Assembly: GCA_023426125.1 (NCBI GenBank)
Contig: JAFABI010000017.1
Coordinates: forward strand, 248,001-312,000
DNA length: 64,000 nucleotides
Source of the DNA: Bacillota bacterium
Lineage (GTDB): Bacteria > Bacillota > Clostridia > Acetivibrionales > DTU013
Direction: 5' to 3'
Shown here: positions 34,514 to 44,731 of the stretch, piece after piece
Layout of the letters: each line of letters opens with the position of its first letter
Position numbering within the stretch: the stretch's first letter is position 1
Position numbers and translations under genes: made by a program
The notes under the pieces: model-generated
What the model was told of the DNA's origin: nothing
The model's input: the letters and a program-made list of their open reading frames with translations, nothing else
Database searches by the model: none

Positions 34514-37135
34514 ATGGAGGAACAAAAAATCATTTATGTAGTTTTTAAGACCCATTTTGATATCGGCTATACGGAATTGGCAAAAGAGGCGATAGAACGT
34601 TATGGCAGGGATATGCTGGCCGATGTGGCGGAAACCTGTGAAGCGACGCAAAACCATGTAAAAGAACACCGGTATATATGGACAATGCCTTCCTGGCCAT
34701 TGATTCAATCATTAAGTACTGAGAATGCAGATAAAAAAGTCATTGAAAAAGCAAAAGCACTGATTTCCGACGGGCAAATAGCATGGCATGCCTTACCTTT
34801 CACTACCCATACCGAATTTTGCGGCCTTGAGGAATTCATCCGGGGCTTGTATTTTTCAGAAACACTTTCCGGAGAATACGGCATGGCGCCGATTTCAGCC
34901 AAAATGACCGATGTGCCGGGCCACACATGGATTTTACCGTCCATTCTCTTTAAAGCGGGCGTCAGATTTCTCCACCTGGGCTGTAACCCCGGCTGCATGC
35001 CTCCCGACGTACCCAGGCTGTTTTATTGGGAAGGCCCCGACGGGAACAAGGTGCTGACCTTCTACAGCAAGGGAGCATATGGTTCATCGCTGATTCCTCC
35101 CGGGGACTGGCCTTTTCCCGTATGGCTTGCACTGATACAGACCAATGACAATGCAGGGCCTCAGAAACCCGAGATTATTGAAGAAATTCTATGCAAAGTG
35201 AAAGCAGAATATACCGATGCAAAAGTTATTACCGGTACTCTGGACGATTTTTACCAAGCATTGTGCCAATATCAGCAGGAGATACCTGTCATCCGTCAGG
35301 ATCTGGCCGACTCTTGGATTCACGGTGTGAGCACCTACCCCGGGGAAGTCAGCGGCATAAGAGCATCAAGAAACGACCTTCTTAATTGTGAGAAAGCTTT
35401 GAGTATAGGAAATATAGCCGGGATTTTTAATCGCGACGAAACGGAAGAATATCACAATAAAATTAAAAAGGCCTTTGAATACGGTCTCCTTTTCGGAGAG
35501 CATACGTGGGGGCTGGATGTTAAAACAACCATGGGAAGCAACAGGCATTACAACAAAGAACTGTTTAAAAAAAATAAAAATATTCCCATCTATCAGCGGA
35601 TGGAGGAATCCTGGGACGAACAGAGGCAAAGAGCCCATAAAACCGCAGAGATTATTAAGGAGATCCAGCCTGGAATATTGGATAGGATTGCTTCGGCAAT
35701 AAATAGTAAGGAACCCGCAATCGCTGCCTTTAATTTTCTTGGATGGAGAAGGAATGCATGGGTATGCCTGGATCGGCTGGAGCATCTTATTTCCGGTAAA
35801 TATCTGGTAGATCATGATTCCGGCGAAGTGCTGCAAACAACCGTCATACGCGGATCACTTATGGTGTTTGTAAAGGATTTACCGGCGTGCGGCTATAAAA
35901 CGCTTGGGCTGAGAGACGGCAAAGCGGAGCCTTCCTTGCAGGCCGGCATATATTGCAGTACGGAAAAAGGATTACTGGAGAACAACTGGTATAAGATCAG
36001 GATAAACAGGCAAAAAGGTACGATTGAAAGCATTTTTGAAAAAGAATCCTGCAAGGAATGGGTTGACCCAAGGAATGCTTTTGGTTTTGGCAGATACCGG
36101 TATGATGTATATGGCAATGACGATATCACAGCTTTTATAAAAGCTTATGCATATAGATTTTATGACTGGCTGGTGAACGATCTGGGACGGATAGGCTATC
36201 CCGAGCAAAGCCATCTTACGTTTGTACCGGATCACTTCACGATAGAACAAGAGGCCGGAACGGGCTGGTCTTCCTTGAAGCTGAGCGCTGCTATCTGCGG
36301 CGAAAGCGTCGTCCGATACGGCAATGCGGCTAAAGTAACCATGCTTATAACCATATATGCGGAATTCCCTTACATTGACCTTGAATACCGGCTGGAAGCA
36401 AAGGAAGAGACTTCATATATCGAAGCCGGGCATTTTATTTTCCCATTTGCCCTTGACAGGAGTCAAATGGCAATAAACAAGCTTGGAAGTGTTATCGATC
36501 CCTCCAGGGATATTGCCAGGGATGCCAACAACGTCCTCTATTGCTGTGAAAACTGGGTTGATTTGACCGACGGGAAGAACGGTATGACGGTGATTCCTTT
36601 TGATACCCCGCTTTTTTCCGTCGGAGAGGAAGGAATATATAAATACCGGCGGGGATACAGGGAAGAAGCTCCCGTATTATACTTTAATGCATTCAATAAC
36701 AGCTGGGGGACAAATTTCCCGCAATGGACCGGAGGAGATTTCAAATTCCGATTCAGATTATTAGCCCACAAGGGGGATTGGAAGCAGGCTGAAATATGGA
36801 AACATGCCTTTGAGAGCGTAACGCCGGTTTGTACCGGATTCACAGGGGGTACGTGCCATAAAGGCTTGCCTGTGAGATTTGAGTGGATAAAAGAACCGGA
36901 CGGCATGGAGATAATGACTGTAAAGCCTGCTGAAAATAACCAAGGCATGATTATCAGGCTAAGAGAGGTATCCGGAGGAAAGCATCTTGTCCGGCTCACA
37001 TTTGAACGGCCCATAACCGGAGCCGATTTCTGCGATTTGCTTGAAAGATTTCAAAGGACTGCGAACGTCAGCATGAATACCATCTCTTTTATTACCGGGC
37101 CTTTTGAAATACATACCTTGCGTCTGAGGCTATGA
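34514..37135 (+). CDS. GH38/DUF5054-like glycoside hydrolase
   Basis: A large (873 aa) cytoplasmic protein without signal peptide. It begins KIIYVVFKTHFDIGYTELAK, the HxDxG zinc/nucleophile motif region of alpha-mannosidase-like (GH38) proteins of the DUF5054 type; AKMTDVPGHTWILPSIL and WIHGVSTYPGE follow, and the C-terminal half (about 480-870) is beta-rich. ATG 34514 was chosen because GGAGG is 11 bases upstream; the TTG at 34406 lies inside the stem-loop described above. It probably cleaves imported oligosaccharides that the module 1 importer brings in. Exact linkage is not predictable. Confidence 0.75.
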   Translation: MEEQKIIYVVFKTHFDIGYTELAKEAIERYGRDMLADVAETCEATQNHVKEHRYIWTMPSWPLIQSLSTENADKKVIEKAKALISDGQIAWHALPFTTHTEFCGLEEFIRGLYFSETLSGEYGMAPISAKMTDVPGHTWILPSILFKAGVRFLHLGCNPGCMPPDVPRLFYWEGPDGNKVLTFYSKGAYGSSLIPPGDWPFPVWLALIQTNDNAGPQKPEIIEEILCKVKAEYTDAKVITGTLDDFYQALCQYQQEIPVIRQDLADSWIHGVSTYPGEVSGIRASRNDLLNCEKALSIGNIAGIFNRDETEEYHNKIKKAFEYGLLFGEHTWGLDVKTTMGSNRHYNKELFKKNKNIPIYQRMEESWDEQRQRAHKTAEIIKEIQPGILDRIASAINSKEPAIAAFNFLGWRRNAWVCLDRLEHLISGKYLVDHDSGEVLQTTVIRGSLMVFVKDLPACGYKTLGLRDGKAEPSLQAGIYCSTEKGLLENNWYKIRINRQKGTIESIFEKESCKEWVDPRNAFGFGRYRYDVYGNDDITAFIKAYAYRFYDWLVNDLGRIGYPEQSHLTFVPDHFTIEQEAGTGWSSLKLSAAICGESVVRYGNAAKVTMLITIYAEFPYIDLEYRLEAKEETSYIEAGHFIFPFALDRSQMAINKLGSVIDPSRDIARDANNVLYCCENWVDLTDGKNGMTVIPFDTPLFSVGEEGIYKYRRGYREEAPVLYFNAFNNSWGTNFPQWTGGDFKFRFRLLAHKGDWKQAEIWKHAFESVTPVCTGFTGGTCHKGLPVRFEWIKEPDGMEIMTVKPAENNQGMIIRLREVSGGKHLVRLTFERPITGADFCDLLERFQRTANVSMNTISFITGPFEIHTLRLRL

Positions 37136-37177
37136 TACCCGATACGGTTTCGCGCCGAAAAGCCGCCTTTAAGGCGG

Positions 37178-37279
37178 GCCGATACTATTATTGTACTGAA
37201 AGATGGCAGAGTGGAGGCACAGGGCAAACTGGAAGAGTTGCTGGAAAGCTGTGAGTAAATGCGCCAGCTCTGGCATGGT
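37178..37279 (+). pseudogene. C-terminal fragment of an ABC exporter ATPase
   Basis: The reading RRADTIIVLKDGRVEAQGKL then EELLESCE, an in-frame TAA at 37256-37258, then MRQLWHG matches the extreme C-terminus of half-size ABC exporters. Nothing upstream belongs to it, so it is a truncated and nonsense-interrupted relic. The rest of 37136-37468 holds no recognised feature. Confidence 0.7.
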
Positions 37280-37468
37280 CTGCAGGTGCAGCTTAGTATG
37301 ATTTCTCCCTGCAGACAACCTTGACAAAGATGTTCCAACGATTTACAATAAGACGTAATGCGGAAATACTTTGAAATGTACCCGCCGTGGCGCTTATAGG
37401 AGCAGTTTAACCCAATCGGAACAGAATAAGAATCCATGCAGGATCATTAAATGGCAAGGTGATATTCC

Positions 37469-39082
37469 ATGTACAAGTTGATTGTTATTGAGGATGAGAT
37501 GATCGAAAGGGAAGGTCTGGTGCGCTTAACAGACTGGAAATCCCTTGGTATTGAGGTCGTATATGCTGCATGCGACGGCCTGGAGGGCTACCGGAAATGC
37601 TGCGAAATCAAGCCGGATATTGTCATTGCAGATATCAGAATGCCCGGTATGAGCGGCCTTGAGCTGCTCAAACGGATCAAAATGATTCTGCCGGATATCA
37701 AGTCAGTTATTGTAAGTGGTTATAATGATTTTGACTATGCCAGGGAAGCTATAGGTTTAAACGCCTCCTCTTACATAGTAAAGCCTTTTGAAGAAAAAGA
37801 ACTGGTCCCGGTGTTGCAGGCTATCGTGCAGGAGCTTGACAGGAACCGCAGGGAAAATGAGGAACGTCTGCTTTTAAGCAACAAACTCAGGGAATATGAT
37901 CTTAATTCGAGAAACAATCTGATCCTTCAGCTCATGCAGAAGAAACGCGATTTGGCCGGGGCAAAGGCTGACCTTGCTAAATGGAATATTCCATTAACCG
38001 ATGCATACATGGTATCAGCGGTATTTAAAGCATATGGCAGCTTTCTTGACGTTAAAAAGTCCGTTCTTTTCAAAAAAGATCTCGAGGAAGCAGCGAAGAA
38101 ATACCTGAACGATAAGGCAATCGTTCTGGATATCAATGAAGAATTGACAGGCATTCTGTTCATATCTGCGGCTCGCGGACAGGATTGCCCCGATAGGACC
38201 CTTATTTCTGAAAATGTCCGGAATTTATATAAAAGCATCCGTATCGGTTCCGGAGATGACCTGAGGGTCGGCATCGGTTACCCGGTTAACGATATAACGC
38301 TTTTGCATCAAACGTACAATATGGCTTTGGCAGCATTAGGCATCGCATTCCATAACCCGGAGAAAAGGATTGTGTTCTATGAGGATATAAAGTCATCCCA
38401 TGAACAGTACAATACCGTTAGAAACAAAGTGATTTTTGATATTAGCCATTATAAAAGCAAGCTCCTTTTCAGCATCAAATCCTTCGACAGACCCAATATG
38501 TATGCCGTACAGAGGGAACTGCTTCATTATGCAGGCATGAACCTTATACCGGAAAATGATTTGAAAGAGTTCTTTTCCAGGTTCATCTATGAATTATCAT
38601 TTGCCCTCTATGAAATGAATGAAGAAACCAACCATATCTGCGGGAAAGAGGGGGAACTGACCGATGAGTTGAATTCATTGAGCTGCTTTGCACAGCTGGA
38701 TGCCTGGTCCAACAGGCAGCTGTCCGGCATCCTCGACGGTATGGAAGCCTCCCGGACAGGCAGGAGTGAAAGTCTTGTCCAAAAAGTTGTCGATATTATC
38801 AAAGACGAATACAGGAACGGTATTTCTATCCGGACCATCAGCGATACCATCAGCATATCACCCAATTATCTCGGCGCTATCTTCAGAAAGGGGACCGGCA
38901 AAAACTTTAACGAATATCTGACGGAATACAGAATGGAAAAGGCAAAAGAGCTTTTAAAGTCAAGGAAATATAAAATCGCCCAGGTGGGAGCCATGGTGGG
39001 AATACCAAACGAGTCCTATTTTTGCGTTGTGTTTAAGAATGTCGTGGGCATTAGCCCGGGGAATTACCAGGAGGTGGTATGA
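37469..39082 (+). CDS. Response regulator, REC-AraC type (YesN family)
   Basis: Two-component regulator of 537 aa. The receiver domain (1-120) starts YKLIVIEDEMIEREGL and has the phospho-acceptor Asp in PDIVIADIRMPG (about residue 55) and the Lys in YIVKPF. A long linker follows, then the AraC double helix-turn-helix in the last 100 residues (IRTISDTISISPNYLGAIFR, GISPGNYQ). ATG 37469 has AAGGTG upstream. It overlaps the sensor kinase gene by 4 bases and lies upstream of importer module 2, which it most probably activates. Confidence 0.93.
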   Translation: MYKLIVIEDEMIEREGLVRLTDWKSLGIEVVYAACDGLEGYRKCCEIKPDIVIADIRMPGMSGLELLKRIKMILPDIKSVIVSGYNDFDYAREAIGLNASSYIVKPFEEKELVPVLQAIVQELDRNRRENEERLLLSNKLREYDLNSRNNLILQLMQKKRDLAGAKADLAKWNIPLTDAYMVSAVFKAYGSFLDVKKSVLFKKDLEEAAKKYLNDKAIVLDINEELTGILFISAARGQDCPDRTLISENVRNLYKSIRIGSGDDLRVGIGYPVNDITLLHQTYNMALAALGIAFHNPEKRIVFYEDIKSSHEQYNTVRNKVIFDISHYKSKLLFSIKSFDRPNMYAVQRELLHYAGMNLIPENDLKEFFSRFIYELSFALYEMNEETNHICGKEGELTDELNSLSCFAQLDAWSNRQLSGILDGMEASRTGRSESLVQKVVDIIKDEYRNGISIRTISDTISISPNYLGAIFRKGTGKNFNEYLTEYRMEKAKELLKSRKYKIAQVGAMVGIPNESYFCVVFKNVVGISPGNYQEVV

Positions 39083-40851
39083 AATTGCGCATGCTTTCGA
39101 AATTTGCGTCCCGTATTTCAAGTATGAGCCTTATACGGAAATTCAATATCGTCTATTTTATTGTTGTCGTAGTTCCAATCAGTATCCTGGGATTTTATAT
39201 ATACCGGATTACCTATACCTCTACGATTTACCAGGTGGAAAAAGTGATTGAGCAGGAGGTATATCAGATAAAGGAAAACATACTGCTAAAGGTAAATTTG
39301 ACGGAGGAATTTGCCAAAACCCTTGCTTACAATAAAAGGCTGCAGGATTTCTTCAATGACACTTACAGCAGAACTGCAAATGATGTTATTTCCTATAATA
39401 CCGAAATTGTCCCCCTGACCAATCAGCTGTTTTCCATGAAATCTTCACTCTATAATTCGCTTACCTTCTATTATGATAATGCGTCCATTCCCGAAGCCTG
39501 GGATTATTTCCGCGGCATACATACACTGGACAAATATGAAGGCATGCAGGAAAACATAAAGAACGATAGAAAGCTCTTCTGGTGGCAGATGGATGATATC
39601 CACACAAACAAAAGCACTTCCTACTTTCTCAAAATAAAATCCTATGATTTGACAAAGAACATTGCCATTCTGGAATTGAGCATTCCCGATAAAATACTGT
39701 ATGACGCGCTGAACAAAACCAGGATGACTTATCCGGGTGAGATATGCATTATTGATAAGAGCTTGAAGGTTATGTTGAATTTGAATTCAAACAGCTATGC
39801 AAAGGGAACTATTTTTCCTGTAGATTCAGATGGACTGCTGAAGGGAGACAGCCTGCAGTCTATCCGTACCGTAAACGGGGAAGAAAGCGTCGTTACCCTC
39901 CGGCGGGTCGGCGGACTTGACGCATATATTGCCGCCGTAACGCCTTTATCGGGCTTTGACTCCAGTTTGAAAAAGATAAAGGTTAATATCCTCGTAACCC
40001 TGGTCCTCGTTTTTGCTATTTTGCTGTTAGTGATCTCCTTTATCAATAAGAATCTTCTAAAAAGGCTTAAAATACTTGTAAATGAAATGAAGCTCATCAG
40101 GGAGGGACATTTGAAATCAAACGTGCCTGTCAACAGTAATGATGAAATTGGCGAGCTCACACACAATTTTAACAACATGACAGGAAGGATCGAGAATCTT
40201 GTAGAGCGAATCATCGAAGCCAAAGCTTTAGAAAAGGAAGCCGAACTTAGAGCCCTTGAAGCTCAGATAAATCCACATTTTCTTTTTAATGCGCTTTCCT
40301 CCATCTCCTGGGTGGCCAAAGCCTACAAGAACCACAAAGTCGTTGAAATGACAAATGCACTTGCCCGGTTTTACAGGTTTATCATGGACAATGAAGTTCT
40401 GGTAACGGAGGTCGGAAACGAGCTTGAAAATCTGGAAGCCTATCTGCTGATACAAAATACCAGGTTCAACGGCATGTTCCATGTGTTTTACGATATAGAT
40501 CCGGGCTTCCTGGGCTGCCGGATTTTAAAGCTGATCCTGCAGCCTGTCGTCGAAAATGCACTTTCACACGGCATAGGACCCAAAATGGCTCACGGCACCA
40601 TAATCATCCGGCTGGAGGAGCGTGGGGGCAGCCTGGTGTTTCAAATCATTGACGACGGTGTCGGCATGGCGGAGGAAGTGCTGCAAAGGATAGCCGAAAA
40701 CAGGCGGATGAGTGACAAGTCGGGTGGTTACGCCATTAAGAATGTCAATGACAGATTAAAAATTTTCTATGGTGATCAATATGGAGTAACCGTATACAGT
40801 AAAAGGGGTATGGGCACTACGGTGGAAATATGCTTTCCCGGGAGTGCCTGA
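39079..40851 (+). CDS. Sensor histidine kinase, YesM family
   Basis: Membrane sensor of 590 aa paired with the upstream regulator (ATGA overlap). One helix near residues 23-44, an extracellular Cache-like domain, a second helix near 302-324, HAMP (EMKLIREGHLKSNVPV...NDEIGEL), the His_kinase motif LEAQINPHFLFNALSSISWV (phospho-His in NPHF) and a HATPase domain (LILQPVVENALSHGIG, IIDDGVGMAEE). It likely senses an extracellular sugar for importer module 2. Confidence 0.93.
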   Translation: MKLRMLSKFASRISSMSLIRKFNIVYFIVVVVPISILGFYIYRITYTSTIYQVEKVIEQEVYQIKENILLKVNLTEEFAKTLAYNKRLQDFFNDTYSRTANDVISYNTEIVPLTNQLFSMKSSLYNSLTFYYDNASIPEAWDYFRGIHTLDKYEGMQENIKNDRKLFWWQMDDIHTNKSTSYFLKIKSYDLTKNIAILELSIPDKILYDALNKTRMTYPGEICIIDKSLKVMLNLNSNSYAKGTIFPVDSDGLLKGDSLQSIRTVNGEESVVTLRRVGGLDAYIAAVTPLSGFDSSLKKIKVNILVTLVLVFAILLLVISFINKNLLKRLKILVNEMKLIREGHLKSNVPVNSNDEIGELTHNFNNMTGRIENLVERIIEAKALEKEAELRALEAQINPHFLFNALSSISWVAKAYKNHKVVEMTNALARFYRFIMDNEVLVTEVGNELENLEAYLLIQNTRFNGMFHVFYDIDPGFLGCRILKLILQPVVENALSHGIGPKMAHGTIIIRLEERGGSLVFQIIDDGVGMAEEVLQRIAENRRMSDKSGGYAIKNVNDRLKIFYGDQYGVTVYSKRGMGTTVEICFPGSA

Positions 40852-40893
40852 CCGTTTTTTGTTGATTTTCAAAACTCCTATTGATTCTAAATA

Positions 40894-40922
40894 TTTACAT
40901 TAAAAGATACTGCAGGTATAAT
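40894..40922 (+). promoter_or_regulatory. Promoter of importer module 2
   Basis: TTTACA (40894-40899) and TATAAT (40917-40922) are separated by 17 bp, 60 bp before the first permease ATG. It allows transcription of the importer separate from the two-component genes. Confidence 0.7.
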
Positions 40923-40981
40923 TCTTAGTATAGAGCAGCTGCTTGACGCTGCCGGATTTCTCTTAAGAAGGTGCTGAATTT

Positions 40982-41941
40982 ATGCCTCGTGACCAATTGT
41001 GTTTATCCCTTAAAGGGCCTGCCCCTGTCAGGAAAAACAGCCTGCTGAAAATTGTGTCAAATCAGAAATATCTGATTGCCATGACGATCCCGGGCCTGTT
41101 ATGGATATTTGTATTTCAGTATCTTCCACTATACGGGATTGTTGTGACTTTCCAGGAGTATGATATCACCAGGGGGTTTTTCAGATCGGACTGGATAGGC
41201 TTTGATAATTACAGAGAGCTTTTTACAGACAGCTTTTTCATAACATCGCTGAAGTCCACTCTGTTGATCAGTGTCTTGAAAATTGCCGTCGGCTTTCCTG
41301 CGCCAATCGTTTTTGCAGTTCTTCTGAACGAATTGCACAATCAGAAATTCAAAAGCTTGGTCCAGTCTTTTACATACCTTCCCTACTTCCTGTCATGGGT
41401 ATTTGTTGTAGGTTTCACGTACAACTTTTTTGCGGCGGACGGTGCAGTGAACAAATTGCTTTCGGTTGCAGGGCTGGCAGAAGCCCCTGTTATTTTCATG
41501 GCTTCCAACGGGTGGTTCCTGGTACTGATTATTCTGACCGAAGTATGGAAAGGCTTCGGCTGGAATTCCATAATATATTTGGCGAATATGACAACGATAG
41601 ACCCTAAGATATACGAATCGGCGATCGTGGACGGGGCAAACAGGTTCAGGCGAATGGTCAGTATTACAATACCAATGCTTAAGCCTACGATTGTTTTGAT
41701 GCTTATATTATCCATCAGTAACCTGATGAATTCAAACTTCGACCAGATGTTCCTGATGTCAAATCCTCTGGTGCAGGATATTTCGGATGTTTTATCGGTG
41801 TACACCTATAAAACGGGCATACTGACCGGAAGGTATTCCTATGCGTCGACGATAGGCCTTTTTATATCGGTTGTATCTCTTGTACTCCTGCAGAGTGCAA
41901 ACTTTATATCCAGAAGACTTACAGGTGAAAGCATTTATTAA
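40982..41941 (+). CDS. CUT1 ABC sugar permease, LplB type (module 2)
   Basis: Membrane subunit of the second importer (319 aa), with six helices; YLIAMTIPGLLWIFVFQYLP near the N-terminus and the EAA loop YESAIVDGANRFRRMVSITI. AAGAAGGTG lies 9 bases before ATG 40982. The N-terminal 35 residues are slightly longer than in module 1 and hydrophilic. Shared-ATPase type, with no ATPase gene in the operon. Confidence 0.92.
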   Translation: MPRDQLCLSLKGPAPVRKNSLLKIVSNQKYLIAMTIPGLLWIFVFQYLPLYGIVVTFQEYDITRGFFRSDWIGFDNYRELFTDSFFITSLKSTLLISVLKIAVGFPAPIVFAVLLNELHNQKFKSLVQSFTYLPYFLSWVFVVGFTYNFFAADGAVNKLLSVAGLAEAPVIFMASNGWFLVLIILTEVWKGFGWNSIIYLANMTTIDPKIYESAIVDGANRFRRMVSITIPMLKPTIVLMLILSISNLMNSNFDQMFLMSNPLVQDISDVLSVYTYKTGILTGRYSYASTIGLFISVVSLVLLQSANFISRRLTGESIY

Positions 41942-41956
41942 TGTGGGGTGGAATCA

Positions 41957-42847
41957 ATGAAATCAATATGGGCTGCCGCCGGCGAAAAGGCTTTTGATAT
42001 CTTAAATATAGCGGTGATGATACTGTTGAGCTTTATTACCCTTTATCCGCTATATTACATTATAATTAATTCCCTCAACGACTCCATGGATGCCATGAAG
42101 GGGGGAATCTACTTTTTTATCAGAAAATTTTCCGTTGAAAGCTATATTTATTTCTTTCAGGACAGGGAGATCGCCTCGGCATTTGCAGTAACAATAGGTA
42201 GAACAGTGATTGGGACGGTTTGCAGCGTTTTTTTCACAGCAATGTTTTCCTATTCCATGTCAAAGAGCTATTTAATCGGCAGAAAATATGCCGTTATCTT
42301 TATGATTATTCCGATGTATCTATCCGGGGGGTTGATTCCATATTACCTTATTGTGAGATCCCTCGGCCTCATTGGTAAATTTGCCGTATTGATTATCCCG
42401 ACATTGTTTACAACTTTTAATGCCATGATCCTGATTACCAACTTCAAAGGGATTCCCAAAGAGCTTGAAGAGTCCGCAAAAATTGACGGGGCGAATGATT
42501 TCACCATTTTTATCAGAATAATCATCCCTGTTTCAACGGCGGTTCTGGCAACGATTGCCCTGTTTAATGCGGTAGTCCACTGGCAGTCCTGGTTTGATGC
42601 TACAATTTTCGGGGGAAACAAATTTCAGACGCTGCAATCCATACTGACACGGGTCATCCGGACATCGCAGATCGAAAACAGCACAGCCATAAAAGAAGCG
42701 GGGGAGCAGCTGTTCAATAAACGGACGACCACACAATCCCTTGTTGTAACAGCAATGGTAGTGACAACCCTCCCGATTGTCTTTATTTACCCCTTTTTGC
42801 AGAAATACTTTGTAAAAGGAATCATGGTCGGTTCCTTGAAGGGATGA
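41957..42847 (+). CDS. CUT1 ABC sugar permease, LplC/YtcP type (module 2)
   Basis: Second membrane subunit of importer 2 (296 aa). EAA motif EESAKIDGANDFTIFIRIII and the family C-terminus FIYPFLQKYFVKGIMVGSLK. ATG 41957 is preferred since GGGGTGG lies 7 bases upstream; the GTG at 41948 overlaps it. It begins 15 bp after the previous stop. Confidence 0.92.
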   Translation: MKSIWAAAGEKAFDILNIAVMILLSFITLYPLYYIIINSLNDSMDAMKGGIYFFIRKFSVESYIYFFQDREIASAFAVTIGRTVIGTVCSVFFTAMFSYSMSKSYLIGRKYAVIFMIIPMYLSGGLIPYYLIVRSLGLIGKFAVLIIPTLFTTFNAMILITNFKGIPKELEESAKIDGANDFTIFIRIIIPVSTAVLATIALFNAVVHWQSWFDATIFGGNKFQTLQSILTRVIRTSQIENSTAIKEAGEQLFNKRTTTQSLVVTAMVVTTLPIVFIYPFLQKYFVKGIMVGSLKG

Positions 42848-42972
42848 AATTATTATACTTTGCCAGCTTATGCAGTTATTTTATATAATCGACTGTAGAA
42901 TGGCGCCGTTTGCAGTAGATAGTATAATACTGCTGGTTGAATAAAAACGAAAACAAAAGGAGTGTGCAAGGA

Positions 42973-44685
42973 ATGAAACTAACTTCAAAAGCCGTATGTC
43001 TTGTTCTGGCATGCATCATGCTTTTCGCAATGCTCGCCGGATGCGGGAACGCGCAAAAGTCTGATTCGGGGGAAACAACGCAGGCTGGCAGTTCAGGCAC
43101 CGGTTCGGCTGAGTTTGCAACAAGTACGTCTGCGGACGCCTCTGATTGGGAATGGAAGAAGGACACCTCACCCTTTGAATTCTCCATGTGGGTCGGGTAT
43201 TCGTGGGCAAAAGGCTCTTATGATGTAATTGACAATATCGTAGGAAAGAATATTACAAAAAAAACGGGAGTCAAATGGAATGTGACCATACCTGCCGGAA
43301 ATGAAAATGAGGCATTGAATCTTCTGATTGCATCCAATGACCTGCCGGACATGATTATTACCGATTATTCAAATATGAATGTAAACAAACTCATAAAAGG
43401 AGGACTTGTTTATTCCTATGACGAGCTCATTGACAAATACTGTCCGAACATGTGGAAGCTTATTACGAAGGATGATAAGCTATATCACGCGCAAAGCGAC
43501 GGAAAGCTTTATTACATCCCAAATTTCCAGGCAGATGAGCAATTGTTCGAAAGTACGATTCAGAAGACAAATGAGTTGATCTATTTTGTAAGGAACGATA
43601 TCTATGAAAACATGGGCAAACCCAAAATGGAGACTCCCGATGAATTCTTAAACGTATTAAAAAGAGTTAAATCCGAATATCCGGATATGATACCCTTCCA
43701 GATGGATGAGATTCTTCCCGAAAGCCTGCTTTTAAACAATGCCATATATAATATCCTCAGGGGCTTTGGGATCGGAGCAGGCAACCCATGTGTGTACGAG
43801 GACGGTCCGGATATAAAATACCTTTTCAGGGATCCCCAATATGTCCAGGGACTGAAGTTTGTAAACAAGATGTTTCTGGAAGGGATAATAACCGCAGACC
43901 AGCTGACTGAAAAGACTGCCCAGATTAATGAAAAATTCAATAATGCCAAATACTTCACTATGATTGAGAATATCTGGAGAGTAACTGCCGTTGACAATCC
44001 GAATTTTAAAAACAATCTTAAAGATGAAAAAATCAAGTATGTTCTCGCCGATATATTCAAGGCTCCCGGAGTAACACCCAAGCTTAACGGACTGAGAAGC
44101 AAAGGGTGGATGGCGCAGCTTATAACAAAGAATGCCAAGAATCCTGAAAGGATCATAAAGTTTGTAGAGTACGCGCTCACAGACGAAGGCCAGACAGACG
44201 TCATGATGGGAGAAGAAGGGGTTACCTACGACCTTGTAAACGGTGAACCGGTATTGAAGCCTGAATATGCGGATATGCAAAAGCAGGATGTGGCTAAATT
44301 CGGGAAGGTCGGCTTTAATGAAGTGCTGTGCTACTGGATAAGGCCGCTTCCGTTTGACAAGTACAGCAGAGCAGGTAATTTCGGACTTGAAGAGACAAAG
44401 GCGAATCAAAGAATAGCCAATGAATATGCGGTAGACTATTTCAAGCTCGGTTTTGCGGATCTGAACCCGGATCCCGGCAGCAAGGAGGCTACTACAAATA
44501 CAAAGATACTTCAAACCTGGGTCAAATACGCCATTAAAATGATTATGTCAAAAACGGACGATGAGTTTACAAAGCATTATACCGAAGGCATCGCCGATGT
44601 TGACAAAATTGGCGCCGCTTCCGTTGAAAAGGTAATGACGGAAAAGCATCAGGCGGAGCTGGAAGCATTGGGCAATAGTAAGTAA
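42973..44685 (+). CDS. Extracellular solute-binding lipoprotein (module 2)
   Basis: Substrate-capture lipoprotein of importer 2 (570 aa). Lipobox LAGC near residue 24, Ser/Thr/Gly-rich linker, then the large extracellular solute-binding fold (FEFSMWVGYSWAKGSYDVID, LPDMIITDYSNMNVNKLIKG, WRVTAVDNPNF). AAAGGAG lies 10 bases before ATG 42973. The length points to an LplA-type binder of a bulky oligosaccharide. The preceding gap has a 42848-42972 stretch without recognised signals other than AT-rich sequence. Confidence 0.92.
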   Translation: MKLTSKAVCLVLACIMLFAMLAGCGNAQKSDSGETTQAGSSGTGSAEFATSTSADASDWEWKKDTSPFEFSMWVGYSWAKGSYDVIDNIVGKNITKKTGVKWNVTIPAGNENEALNLLIASNDLPDMIITDYSNMNVNKLIKGGLVYSYDELIDKYCPNMWKLITKDDKLYHAQSDGKLYYIPNFQADEQLFESTIQKTNELIYFVRNDIYENMGKPKMETPDEFLNVLKRVKSEYPDMIPFQMDEILPESLLLNNAIYNILRGFGIGAGNPCVYEDGPDIKYLFRDPQYVQGLKFVNKMFLEGIITADQLTEKTAQINEKFNNAKYFTMIENIWRVTAVDNPNFKNNLKDEKIKYVLADIFKAPGVTPKLNGLRSKGWMAQLITKNAKNPERIIKFVEYALTDEGQTDVMMGEEGVTYDLVNGEPVLKPEYADMQKQDVAKFGKVGFNEVLCYWIRPLPFDKYSRAGNFGLEETKANQRIANEYAVDYFKLGFADLNPDPGSKEATTNTKILQTWVKYAIKMIMSKTDDEFTKHYTEGIADVDKIGAASVEKVMTEKHQAELEALGNSK

Positions 44686-44731
44686 CCCTGATAGATGCGA
44701 AATAGTATAATAATATGGGAGGATGATGAAT

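Noticed and set aside
37150..37180. CCGCCTTTAAGGCGG hairpin after the GH38-like gene as terminator
   Set aside because: The stem is only 7 bp with a one-base loop and has no T-tract.
43602..44514. Minus-strand frames of 200 and 260 codons opposite the module 2 lipoprotein
   Set aside because: Antisense shadows of a lipoprotein with a clear lipobox and fold.
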